Assembly (NCBI GenBank): GCA_023268875.1
Contig: JALRKL010000188.1
Coordinates: 1 to 32,367, forward strand
DNA length: 32,367 bases
Origin: Bacteroidia bacterium
GTDB taxonomy: Bacteria > Bacteroidota > Bacteroidia > NS11-12g > UBA955
Direction: 5' to 3'
In this document: piece by piece, positions 23,523-31,065 of the stretch
Numbering within the stretch: position 1 is the stretch's first letter
How the letters are laid out: each line of letters begins with the position of its first letter
Made by a program: the position numbers and the translations under genes
The notes under the pieces: model-generated
Databases searched by the model: none
What the model was told of the DNA's origin: nothing
The model's input: the letters and a program-made list of their open reading frames with translations, nothing else

Positions 23523-24768
23523 TAATTGCAGAAATCTTTTTATTATTTTCTCGATACTGCACAATCGTCTGAAAGACCGCACACACAAGGATAACGCTTA
23601 AGGTACCTGCTTGTCGCTGCGCGATACTTTCAAACATGGATGCTGCCCAAATCGGCACTCCCAACATCAACGAGCCCATTAGGCCCAATTGAGAGCCTAA
23701 AAGCACTATTAATAATGCGTACCAAATCACGGTAACAGGAAATCCATAAGTGGCCATCCATTGTAATGTTTGATTGTGAGGACCTATGCGATTGCTCAAA
23801 AATAATTTTGAGTTTTGACGCTCGTAAGATTCAAATAAAACCGATTCGAATTGGGTGCTGCCCACACCCGTTAAAAAATTGTCCGGCTGAGCGATGATTC
23901 CCATAATCGCCTTCCATGCCTCTACCCGCTGTCCGAGGCTCTTATGATTCACATCTCCCCCATTAACAAGCACACGCAAATCTTCGGTGGTATTTACCAT
24001 TCTATTTTTGAGACTCGGAATCTGCATCAATGAAATCAAAATGAATATAAAAATTCCGATCGCGTAGATGGGTTTGATCTTTTGCCAAACAGACTTTGAT
24101 TTAAGCTGATAAATCACCCATATGCCCATACCTAACCAATAACTTAAAAGTCCGGTTCGTGCGGAAACCATATGCAACGAAATAAACAATAAAATATAAA
24201 TACTATAAAAAGTGAATCCCGCTTTTTTCACTAATACTTCCGAGAAAACAAAAGTCATTCCTAAAAGTACCACCGTTAAAAGCAAACTGAATTCGATATG
24301 ATAAACTTCGGTATATAAGGGCAAAGGCTTCGACTCTAAAACCATTTGTGATAAAAATTCAAAATCCGCTGTATAATTTAACATGGAAGCCCCTGAAATC
24401 CACCAAAGCGGAATAGCCAATACCATCAATAATTTTTCAGGATACGATGGAAGTATTTTGGGAACCACACAAATCGCGGGTAAAAAAAACCAAGGTATCA
24501 TCACTTGGATAGCGCTAAAGGAGCCTTGAATTGAGTTACCAGCGAACATATCAAGAATCAGCATCACCCCCATTAATCCTAAAAACGCTATTTGTAAATT
24601 TCGCAAACGACGTTCAGAGGCTTCCCCCAAAAGAACTCCTATACCCACAGCAATCATAATAATTAGGCCTATTGAGGAGAGTGCCGGTGAAAAATGAACA
24701 CCTGCAGCAGCCACAATAAGAGCGCCGAAATAAACGCGTGAAATATGCTTAGGGCTTGGGTACCACAT
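23518..24768 (-). CDS. O-antigen ligase/polymerase (Wzy_C) family membrane protein
   Basis: The product has 416 aa and about 10-12 transmembrane helices. The Wzy_C-type features are the helix pair around SARTGLLSYWLGMGIW (about 202), then a large external loop (about 250-330) with QRVEAWKAIMGII, FLTGVGSTQFES and a conserved HNQTLQWMATYGFPVTVIW. In this superfamily the loop His and Arg residues act on undecaprenyl-linked glycans. It may ligate or polymerise surface glycan, but no glycosyltransferase genes are adjacent, so the substrate is unknown. The start overlaps the LysM gene by 20 bp, indicating cotranscription. Confidence 0.8.
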   Translation of the reverse strand: MWYPSPKHISRVYFGALIVAAAGVHFSPALSSIGLIIMIAVGIGVLLGEASERRLRNLQIAFLGLMGVMLILDMFAGNSIQGSFSAIQVMIPWFFLPAICVVPKILPSYPEKLLMVLAIPLWWISGASMLNYTADFEFLSQMVLESKPLPLYTEVYHIEFSLLLTVVLLGMTFVFSEVLVKKAGFTFYSIYILLFISLHMVSARTGLLSYWLGMGIWVIYQLKSKSVWQKIKPIYAIGIFIFILISLMQIPSLKNRMVNTTEDLRVLVNGGDVNHKSLGQRVEAWKAIMGIIAQPDNFLTGVGSTQFESVLFESYERQNSKLFLSNRIGPHNQTLQWMATYGFPVTVIWYALLIVLLGSQLGLMGSLMLGVPIWAASMFESIAQRQAGTLSVILVCAVFQTIVQYRENNKKISAIN

Positions 24769-25585
24769 ACTGAATTTTCAGTTCGGTGGCAGGCGATTTC
24801 AAACCCAGTTTTTCTGCCATAAAGGGGGTTAGAACGATGTTTTCTGCCGACTGCTTATCGCGTTTGCCCTGATTTAGGCCGTAAGCCATTTGCGCAGTTT
24901 CCGTATTAATTACACAGATAACTTGATTAGCGGGTACTCCGGCGACCCAAACAAATGCCTTGTGGGCGTAAACGGAAGAATTAGCTGACGTTGTATCTAA
25001 AAACTCGGCTCTTTTAGTGTCGTTTTTGGCCATGAATTCCGTTTTGGTTGATCCTGTTCGCTTTTCAATAATCCCTCCTTTAATATCGTCACCCGACTCA
25101 CTTTCTGCTAATTTTTTCACCGACTCCATCACCACCGCTTTCTGCTCTTCTGCAAAGCTTCTGGTGTTTGGTTTTGTATCTGCCGAAGTTTCATCAACAA
25201 CTTCGATTTCACTTGGTATTTTTAATACTTGACCGATTGAAATTTTGTTATCCAAAAGACCATTAGCCTCTCTGATCTCACTAACTTTTACTTTATAATT
25301 TTGCGATATCCGGTAAAGCGTCTCCCCTTTTTTTACCTTGTGCTCAATATGGTGTTTTTGTCGTGACTGAACTTCAATTTTCTTGATTACCATAAGCTTC
25401 ATTCCGGGTTGTAGAATTCCAACCTGAGGGTTTAGTTCACGAAGTTCAGAAACCGTCATTTCGTAATCTCGGGAAATTTTGTAGAGGGTCTCGCCTTTTT
25501 TTACCACGTGGGTTACCTTTAAAGGGGTTTGAGCACCCAAGATATTTGCGGCAAAGAACACAACAACTAGAATAAGCGTACGCAT
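24749..25585 (-). CDS. exported protein with two LysM domains
   Basis: The product has 278 aa with signal peptide MRTLILVVVFFAANILGAQ. LysM repeats lie at about 25-69 (THVVKKGETLYKISRDYEMT) and 80-124 (HKVKKGETLYRISQNYKVK), each about 44 residues and binding N-acetylglucosamine polymers such as peptidoglycan. A Glu/Lys/Ser-rich linker follows. The C-terminal block from about 205 (VYAHKAFVWVAGVPANQVICVINTETAQMAYGLNQGKRD) is a small separate fold with no catalytic motif that I recognise. It could be a cell-wall-binding periplasmic factor. It overlaps the O-antigen ligase-like gene by 20 bp and has its own strong promoter. Confidence 0.85.
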   Translation of the reverse strand: MRTLILVVVFFAANILGAQTPLKVTHVVKKGETLYKISRDYEMTVSELRELNPQVGILQPGMKLMVIKKIEVQSRQKHHIEHKVKKGETLYRISQNYKVKVSEIREANGLLDNKISIGQVLKIPSEIEVVDETSADTKPNTRSFAEEQKAVVMESVKKLAESESGDDIKGGIIEKRTGSTKTEFMAKNDTKRAEFLDTTSANSSVYAHKAFVWVAGVPANQVICVINTETAQMAYGLNQGKRDKQSAENIVLTPFMAEKLGLKSPATELKIQYVVPKP

Positions 25586-25589
25586 ATTT

Positions 25590-25621
25590 CAAAAATACAA
25601 CTATTGCTCCAAGCGCCCAAG
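25590..25621 (-). promoter_or_regulatory. promoter of the LysM gene
   Basis: The minus strand has CTTG, 20 bp, then TATTTTTG (perfect -7 box), and the box ends 4 nt before the ATG, so a leaderless or almost leaderless message is predicted. Confidence 0.6.
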
Positions 25622-25648
25622 TTCGATTTCCACAGCCTGAACGGGTGT

Positions 25649-27148
25649 TCACACAGGCATGTGTTGCAGCCATTCCTCTGGAATTTCCTTTATTTGTCCG
25701 CGTTCTAAGAAAATCATTTTATCGGCTACATGGCTGGCCACAGCCAAATCATGTGTAATAAACACAAATATTAGCTGACGTTCTTTTTGTATTTTTTTCA
25801 AAAGTTTTAATACTTGCTCCTGCACCAAAGGATCTAAGGCAGCGACGGCTTCATCTAAAATCAAAATCTTCGGATTTGAGGCCAATGCTTTGGCGATGCA
25901 CAACCGTTGTCGCTGGCCACCGCTCATTTCTGTTGGTCTCTTTTGCCATAATTCACGATCAAGGGCCACTTCATCTAGTCCTTGTTCTACCCATTTTATG
26001 CGCTCTGCATCGGCTTCCTTAGGGAAACATACCTTTCTCACCTCTAACATGGCATTAATGGCTGTATGTCTTTTATTTAAAGAAGAGAATGGGTCTTGAA
26101 ATACCATTTGTATTCCCGTAGGAGGAATTTGCGATAAGGGCTTCCCATTTAAAGTTATCTTTCCCTCGCTAGGCGTTTCAAGCGCCACCAGTATTTTTGC
26201 TAACGTAGACTTTCCAGATCCCGAAGTACCAATAACGGCCAAAGTTTCACCCGGAGCTAAATTTGAATTAAACTCATGCAATGCCCTGGTATGGTTTGGA
26301 TATACTTTCCCGAGGTGTTCAATGGATAATGATGGTACATCATTATTGGCCTCCACCTGTTTCTTTTTGGGTATGGCATTTAATAATTGCGTGACATATT
26401 CATGTGGGGCTTTGGTTAAAACTTCCTTTACGGAACCCGATTGTATTAACTCCCCTTTTCTTAAAACCGTTATGGTATCTGCAAAATCTGCCACTACGTC
26501 AAGTTCGTGTGTTACCCAAATAAGGGTGGAATTAAATTTTCGAATAACATTTACCAAATCTGTGAGAACCCGTTTTCGCGAAAAAAAATCCAAAGCAGTT
26601 GTAGGTTCATCTGCTAGTATTATTCGCGGCTTATGAAGGGTGGCCATGGCAATAACAACCCGTTGTCGTTGACCACCACTCAATTGATGGGGATACGACT
26701 TTAATATTCTTTCAATATCTACTCCGAGCCCTACATCGGATAAACGCTCTCTTATTTCAGATACTGATTTTTTATCTTTTGTTTCGGCATGAATGGCCCA
26801 AGCCTCAGAAAGTTGTGCACCACATGTCATTTGCGGATTCAAGGCGCTTAAAGGTTCTTGAAACACCATACCGATGTGTTTACCTCTAATTTGTTCCCAA
26901 TTTTTTCTACTCCAATGATCCTTTACATTTAGATTGGGTTGTTGAAACTCAATATTAATATTTCCTTTCGCCGTTAGATTGTCGGGTAACAGTCCTATTA
27001 AACACTTTAAAAGCAGCGATTTCCCGGAACCACTTTCACCCAATACAGCATGTACTTCTCCCAATGTAGAAGTAAATGAAGGCAAATTGAGCAAGCGTTT
27101 GCCTTTTGCTTCTATTAGTAAGTTATCAATTGAAATGAGATTTGGCAC
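25649..27148 (-). CDS. fused peptide/nickel-type ABC transporter ATPase (two nucleotide-binding domains)
   Basis: The track starts at ATG 27187, which lies within the preceding terminator; GTG 27148 (VPNLISIDNLLIEAKGKR) follows a perfect -7 box and gives 499 aa. Domain 1 has Walker A GESGSGKS, a Q-loop FQEPLSALNPQMT, signature LSGGQRQR and Walker B IILADEPTTALD. Domain 2 has GTSGSGKS, FQDPFSSLNKRH, MSGGQRQR and ILILDEAVAALD, where the usual DEPTSALD is changed but the catalytic Glu is kept. This DppD-DppF/YejF-type fusion energises oligopeptide or similar import. No permease or binding protein is nearby, so the partners are encoded elsewhere and the substrate is unknown. Confidence 0.9.
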   Translation of the reverse strand: MPNLISIDNLLIEAKGKRLLNLPSFTSTLGEVHAVLGESGSGKSLLLKCLIGLLPDNLTAKGNINIEFQQPNLNVKDHWSRKNWEQIRGKHIGMVFQEPLSALNPQMTCGAQLSEAWAIHAETKDKKSVSEIRERLSDVGLGVDIERILKSYPHQLSGGQRQRVVIAMATLHKPRIILADEPTTALDFFSRKRVLTDLVNVIRKFNSTLIWVTHELDVVADFADTITVLRKGELIQSGSVKEVLTKAPHEYVTQLLNAIPKKKQVEANNDVPSLSIEHLGKVYPNHTRALHEFNSNLAPGETLAVIGTSGSGKSTLAKILVALETPSEGKITLNGKPLSQIPPTGIQMVFQDPFSSLNKRHTAINAMLEVRKVCFPKEADAERIKWVEQGLDEVALDRELWQKRPTEMSGGQRQRLCIAKALASNPKILILDEAVAALDPLVQEQVLKLLKKIQKERQLIFVFITHDLAVASHVADKMIFLERGQIKEIPEEWLQHMPV

Positions 27149-27154
27149 GCAGAA

Positions 27155-27162
27155 CAAAGTTA
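27155..27162 (-). promoter_or_regulatory. -7 box of the ABC ATPase gene
   Basis: TAACTTTG on the minus strand is a perfect TAnnTTTG ending 6 nt before the GTG at 27148. It lies between the tonB-operon terminator and the GTG and decides in favour of the GTG start. A -33 element is not convincing. Confidence 0.5.
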
Positions 27163-27174
27163 CGTTTATGATAT

Positions 27175-27206
27175 AAAAAAAGGCCATTTCTTTTGGAAAT
27201 GGCCTT
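27175..27206 (-). terminator. intrinsic terminator of the exbB-exbD-exbD-tonB operon
   Basis: AAGGCCATTTC-TTTTG-GAAATGGCCTT forms a perfect 11-bp stem with a T run on the minus strand, 20 bp after the tonB stop. A shorter T-poor 3' flank makes it weaker in the plus direction. Confidence 0.88.
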
Positions 27207-27226
27207 AAACAAATATCTGTACACTT

Positions 27227-28060
27227 TTATTCTACGGTCAGGCGAATTGGAATTTCGCGCCATGAAACGACGAAACGCCCTTTGTTTTGACCAGGAATCC
27301 AACGTGGAGAACGTTTCAACACGCGGATGGCTTCTTCAGTAAATTCGGGACAACTTTTAGTTTCCTCAATAGCTGTTACGCGAGAGATACGACCGGATTG
27401 GTCTACCACAAAACGAAGTACTACTGAACCGTTGATACCCTCGTCTTGACAACGCACAGGATATTGAAACTCGTTAGCCACGTAATCTCTGAAGGCCGTT
27501 TCTCCTCCAGGAAAGGCTGCCTTAACCGCTACGTTAGCCGTAGGACCTTCATCGCCGCCCGAGATGGGACCTTGATCGCCAGTGCCTAAGTCAGGAGCGG
27601 TAGGATCGGTAATTCCTGCAATATTTTTCACACCCGTATTCGAAACAACATCGGGAGGATTAATAGGAGCATCCTCATCGGCATCCGGATTAATTTTAGG
27701 TGCTACATATGCTTGTTGAGCTACCGGTTCTGGTTCCTTTAACTTTGGCGGCTCTTTTGGCTTCTCTTCTTCCTCTTCGATAGGCGATTCAATATCATCT
27801 AAATTGGTAACAATTTTAATGGTTTTGCGCTCTTTCGTTTCCCCTTTAGACAAAGCATCTATAATTCTAGGAGTTGAGGCGAACAGTATTGCCAGGGCAC
27901 AAGCGGCAAGAGTTGCTATTGCTTGCGATTTTCTAAACAACAACCTTATTTGGTAGGCGCCATAGTCTTTGAAACGTTTTTCAAAAACCAGATCTAACCG
28001 CGATTGTGCATCAGGCAAATCCCAGCGGTTGAATACTTTTGATAATGCGTTTTCTTCCAT
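27227..28060 (-). CDS. TonB-family energy transducer
   Basis: The 277-aa protein has a cytoplasmic N-terminus of about 45 residues (longer than in E. coli TonB; FEKRFKDYGAYQIRLLFRKS is typical of Bacteroidota TonB). A single TM follows (IATLAACALAILFAS, about 48-63), then a Glu/Pro/Lys-rich spacer (EEEEEKPKEPPKLKEPEP) that spans the periplasm. The TonB C-terminal domain lies at about 190-277 with FRDYVANEFQYPVRCQDEGINGSVVLRFVVD and ending IPIRLTVE. It transmits proton-motive energy to TonB-dependent receptors. Last gene of the exbB-exbD-exbD-tonB operon, 3 bp after exbD. Confidence 0.93.
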   Translation of the reverse strand: MEENALSKVFNRWDLPDAQSRLDLVFEKRFKDYGAYQIRLLFRKSQAIATLAACALAILFASTPRIIDALSKGETKERKTIKIVTNLDDIESPIEEEEEKPKEPPKLKEPEPVAQQAYVAPKINPDADEDAPINPPDVVSNTGVKNIAGITDPTAPDLGTGDQGPISGGDEGPTANVAVKAAFPGGETAFRDYVANEFQYPVRCQDEGINGSVVLRFVVDQSGRISRVTAIEETKSCPEFTEEAIRVLKRSPRWIPGQNKGRFVVSWREIPIRLTVE

Positions 28061-28063
28061 AGC

Positions 28064-28693
28064 TTAGTCGTTTAATTGCTCCTGTATTTTAGCCGTTTCT
28101 ATTGGATCCAAGCCTGGATCAACCACGAAGTATTTTGCCACCTGAGTAATCAAAAACTCATCGACTACATCGATTACGTTTTCATAGGTAGCATCTTTAT
28201 CGTGTTTCACCAAAACGACCAATTTAGATTGCATCTGCTCGTCTTTGGCTTGTCGTTCGATACGATTGCGATTTGCTGTATCGCCTTCTTTAACATCGGC
28301 TAGTTCAATTTGTAACTTCTTTAACTTTTCTATCAATGGAGCGTTTTTCTCAACGAGAAGCTTTCTCAAACCGTTCTTGGTGTAGTCGGTACGAATTATC
28401 TCAGTTTCTTTATTTAATGCACCTTGATAGTAAAATATGTTATCGTTAGCGGTTAGAAGTATGGTAAGACCGTCTTTAATTTCCGGAGGTTTTACATTTG
28501 GGTTGTCTTTCTCTAGTTTCTCAGGGAAAATCATCCGTAAAACTTTCGGCTTAGAAAAGGTAGAGGTCAAAACGAAGAACGTTAAAAGCAAAAAGGCTAA
28601 GTCTACCAATGGGGTCATGTCTACCCTGGTACTTTGCTTTTTGGCTCTTTTTTTACCGTCGCCACCGCCACTATTTTGTTGTATTTCTGCCAT
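28064..28693 (-). CDS. exbD: ExbD/TolR-family biopolymer transport protein (second copy)
   Basis: The product has 209 aa. A basic N-terminal tail (GGDGKKRAKKQSTRVDM) precedes one TM helix, TPLVDLAFLLLTFFVLTSTF, with the proton-conducting Asp. The periplasmic domain is longer than in E. coli ExbD (141 aa) and includes a charged coiled segment near residues 110-145 (LIEKLKKLQIELADVKEG). The end VVDEFLITQVAKYFVVDPGLDPIE fits the ExbD fold. It lies 12 bp after the first exbD and 3 bp before tonB. Confidence 0.92.
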   Translation of the reverse strand: MAEIQQNSGGGDGKKRAKKQSTRVDMTPLVDLAFLLLTFFVLTSTFSKPKVLRMIFPEKLEKDNPNVKPPEIKDGLTILLTANDNIFYYQGALNKETEIIRTDYTKNGLRKLLVEKNAPLIEKLKKLQIELADVKEGDTANRNRIERQAKDEQMQSKLVVLVKHDKDATYENVIDVVDEFLITQVAKYFVVDPGLDPIETAKIQEQLND

Positions 28694-28705
28694 AGTGATT
28701 CGTTA

Positions 28706-29386
28706 TTAACTTTCGGGGGCACTCTCCAAGCCCGTTATCATCTGAAATTCTTTTACTTTCGCTTCGCGGAATACGTCAATGATGTATTGAATTTTATCCC
28801 ATTTTGCATTGCTCGCTGCCTTGATGGCAAACTGGATATAATTCGACTTATCAAATTCCATATTTCGAAGTTTGGCCTCTTCTTCGCGCTGCTTGTAATC
28901 ATTATGCGCTTCGATTTTGGTAAAATATGCCCAGTAATAAAGTTCGCTATTTTTGATATTTGCGGCTGCAGTATCGTAAGGAACTCCACGTTGTTCATAT
29001 GCGGTTCTTTCGGTTGACTCAAGCTCCATGAATGTGGGTATCTCCGCCATGCGCAATCCAATCGGACCTACGCCAGCAAATTTATTGATATCCTCTTCGG
29101 AAAGTCCTCCGGTTTTAAACTGAGACATCATCTTTTTCAACACTTTCGACTTTACCGCTGCGTTGGTAACGTCTACAAATGCCCTTCCGTCTTCGTCGAT
29201 CATAATTAAAAACACCTGCTTAGGTATTTGTTGTTCGGTGGTAGAAGATGGAGGATCTAAAATAATGGGTTCAGGTGCCCGGAAACTTGATGTCAACATA
29301 AAGAACGTAACCAAAAGAAACGCCAAGTCTACCATTGGAGTCATATCCAATGCAGGGGTTGAACGAGGCATTTTTACTTTAGGCAT
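28706..29386 (-). CDS. exbD: ExbD/TolR-family biopolymer transport protein (first copy)
   Basis: The product has 226 aa. N-terminal PKVKMPRSTPALDMTPMVDLAFLLVTFFMLTSSF holds the TM helix with the conserved Asp. The periplasmic part has an extra loop of about 60 residues (near 100-170) containing TYEQRGVPYDTAAANIKNSELYYWAYF and a charged helix EAHNDYKQREEEAKLRNME, absent from the second ExbD. The end WDKIQYIIDVFREAKVKEFQMITGLES is ExbD-like. Two non-identical ExbDs per operon are usual in Bacteroidota and may form a heteromeric plug in the ExbB pentamer. Confidence 0.92.
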   Translation of the reverse strand: MPKVKMPRSTPALDMTPMVDLAFLLVTFFMLTSSFRAPEPIILDPPSSTTEQQIPKQVFLIMIDEDGRAFVDVTNAAVKSKVLKKMMSQFKTGGLSEEDINKFAGVGPIGLRMAEIPTFMELESTERTAYEQRGVPYDTAAANIKNSELYYWAYFTKIEAHNDYKQREEEAKLRNMEFDKSNYIQFAIKAASNAKWDKIQYIIDVFREAKVKEFQMITGLESAPES

Positions 29387-29436
29387 GTCTTAATGTTTTT
29401 CTTTTATACGTTAAACTAACAAAAGGTAAATAAACC

Positions 29437-30273
29437 TTAAGCTGCATTCGCTTGGAAGTTAGATACAATTGAGTATCCCGCTTCGTCCATAGAATGCGTC
29501 ATACCGTCGATGCGGTTGGTGAAATAGTTGTAGGAAATAATCGCTAAAGTAGATGCAATGATACCAAAGGCCGTGTTTACCAAGGCCTCAGAGATACCTG
29601 TTGCAAGGGCTGCTGTATCAGGTGCACCGGCGTTTGCTAAAGCGGCGAAAGCACGAATCATACCGAATACTGTTCCGATCAAACCAATAAGAGTACCCAC
29701 AGATGCACAAGTAGAAACAACTACCAAATTGCGAGAAAGCATAGGCAATTCCAAACTTGTAGCCTCTTCTAGTTCTTTTTCGATAGCGGCTTTCTTTTCG
29801 TCGCGGTTTAAGGAATCATTTCCTTTTACAATCTTATAACGAGTTAATCCACTTTTAACCACATTGGCTAATGAACCTTGTTGAACGTCGCATGCTTTGA
29901 TAGCACCATCAATGTCGTTGCTGGCTAACATACCCTGCATTTTGTGAACGAATTCGCTTGCGTTACCTTTTCCAGCTGCTGCAGCCAAAGTAATAAAACG
30001 CTCGATGCTTACGATGATAACCGTAATGTTTACCGCTAACAGCAAAGGTACGATTACGCCTCCACGGTGAATGATACCTAAGATGTTCTTTGGATGGCCC
30101 TTTTCAACGATTTCTTCAGGTTTTAAACCTGCTCCTTCAAAATTGTCGGGGTTACCCATGATAAACATAAAAATTACGACACCCGTTAATAGGGCTACAA
30201 GGATGGATGCACCTGCAAAATATGCGGCGAATAGGTTCCTTCCTGACTTCTTGGTGTTTTTCTGATTACTCAT
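29437..30273 (-). CDS. exbB: ExbB/TolQ/MotA-family proton channel protein
   Basis: The 278-aa protein has three to four membrane segments: LFAAYFAGASILVALLTGVVIFMFIMG (about 14-40), GGVIVPLLLAVNITVIIVSIERF (about 71-93), VVVSTCASVGTLIGLIGTVFGMIRAF and AALATGISEALVNTAFGIIASTLAIISYNYF near the C-terminus, with the Thr/Pro-type channel residues of the family in the last two. The cytoplasmic loop (about 100-170) is charged. It is the first gene of the energy-coupling operon and has a plausible promoter and a palindrome upstream. Confidence 0.94.
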   Translation of the reverse strand: MSNQKNTKKSGRNLFAAYFAGASILVALLTGVVIFMFIMGNPDNFEGAGLKPEEIVEKGHPKNILGIIHRGGVIVPLLLAVNITVIIVSIERFITLAAAAGKGNASEFVHKMQGMLASNDIDGAIKACDVQQGSLANVVKSGLTRYKIVKGNDSLNRDEKKAAIEKELEEATSLELPMLSRNLVVVSTCASVGTLIGLIGTVFGMIRAFAALANAGAPDTAALATGISEALVNTAFGIIASTLAIISYNYFTNRIDGMTHSMDEAGYSIVSNFQANAA

Positions 30274-30298
30274 TGTACAGATTGTTTTTAAAATGTTG

Positions 30299-30330
30299 CA
30301 ATAATAACCCCGAGGGGACTTTTAAACAAG
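30299..30330 (-). promoter_or_regulatory. candidate promoter of the exbB operon
   Basis: On the minus strand CTTG, 20 bp, then TATTATTG: one mismatch in each of the -33 and -7 boxes, at correct spacing, 25 nt upstream of the ATG. The spacer contains the small palindrome CCCCTCGGGG. Confidence 0.4.
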
Positions 30331-30350
30331 TGCTTTTGTTATGTAGAAAC

Positions 30351-30367
30351 GAAATAACGTTCATTTC
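30351..30367. promoter_or_regulatory. near-perfect palindrome upstream of the exbB promoter
   Basis: GAAATAACGTTCATTTC becomes a perfect 16-bp palindrome (GAAATAACGTTATTTC) if one C is removed. It sits just upstream of the predicted promoter, a position suitable for an operator for a dimeric regulator. It does not match a Fur box that I can recognise. Confidence 0.3.
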
Positions 30368-30471
30368 ATTATTCGTTCAATCTTGACTTGGTGTCAGAAG
30401 TACGTCATCTAAAATTGACAAATCCTATCACAACCACCTAAAGCTATGAAAATCACAAAATTGACGACATT

Positions 30472-30506
30472 TTTAATAAAAAAAGCCCAAACGATGTTTG
30501 GGCTTT
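30472..30506 (-). terminator. intrinsic terminator of the ECF sigma cluster
   Basis: AAAGCCCAAAC-GAT-GTTTGGGCTTT is an 11-bp perfect stem followed, on the minus strand, by a T run. It lies about 85 bp past the stop of the sigma-linked sensor gene. Confidence 0.88.
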
Positions 30507-30591
30507 GCTAAAGATTATTGTTAACAATGATTTAACATTGATGCAATCTTAAGAGTGAAAGTTAATATCTATTCAATCGGCAATAAAAGGC

Positions 30592-31065
30592 TCACTTTTT
30601 TCGACCTTTCTTTCGCTTTTTCTTGATATTTAATTCATTGGCTTTCGCCAATAACAAGGGTTTAATCTCACGTTCTACTTTTTTAATTCTTACGGCCTTA
30701 GACCAACCAATGGCAGCAGCTATTTTAGGACCGTATTCATTTAACAAATCATTTTCTTTTTGCTGTAAGTCAAGAGCATCTTTAAAATATTCTTTTGCTT
30801 CTGATGCATTTAGATTATCGATATCTTTGGTATACCACTTGCGCCGGAAACTTCGTTTTGCTGTGCGAAGGGCTAATTGATGTTCGTTATAGATTGGTAA
30901 AAACGCGTTAAACTCTTTGTCATTTAAATTCAGTTTTGACTTTAACAGCTCTTTGCGATACTCCTTAACGGCATCTATTTTATCGATATTACTTGAATCA
31001 AAACGTTGAGCCGATAGCGAATAACTAAAGAGCCAAACCGAGAAGAACAAAATCAACTTTTTCAT
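30592..31065 (-). CDS. sensor-of-ECF-sigma-like periplasmic protein
   Basis: ATG 31065 overlaps the upstream stop as ATGA, so it is preferred to the track GTG at 31071; 157 aa. MKKLILFFSVWLFSYSLSAQ is a signal peptide. The mature chain is almost entirely helical and charged: KEYRKELLKSKLNLNDKEFNAFLPIYNEHQLALRTAKRSFRRKW, repeating the hydrophobic spacing of Spy/CpxP-like (LTxxQ) proteins, and ends in a Lys/Arg-rich KKKRKKGRKK. In Bacteroidota proteins like this are annotated 'sensor of ECF-type sigma factor' from their position. Its actual ligand is unknown. Confidence 0.7.
   Translation of the reverse strand: MKKLILFFSVWLFSYSLSAQRFDSSNIDKIDAVKEYRKELLKSKLNLNDKEFNAFLPIYNEHQLALRTAKRSFRRKWYTKDIDNLNASEAKEYFKDALDLQQKENDLLNEYGPKIAAAIGWSKAVRIKKVEREIKPLLLAKANELNIKKKRKKGRKK

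Larger units (their letters stand above)
30274..30591. other. 318-bp intergenic region upstream of exbB
   Basis: No coding frame worth calling is present. It contains, from the exbB side, a short leader, a promoter (30299-30330), a near-palindrome (30351-30367), an uninformative A/T-rich stretch, and the terminator of the sigma-factor cluster (30472-30506). Both ends serve minus-strand genes. Confidence 0.8.
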
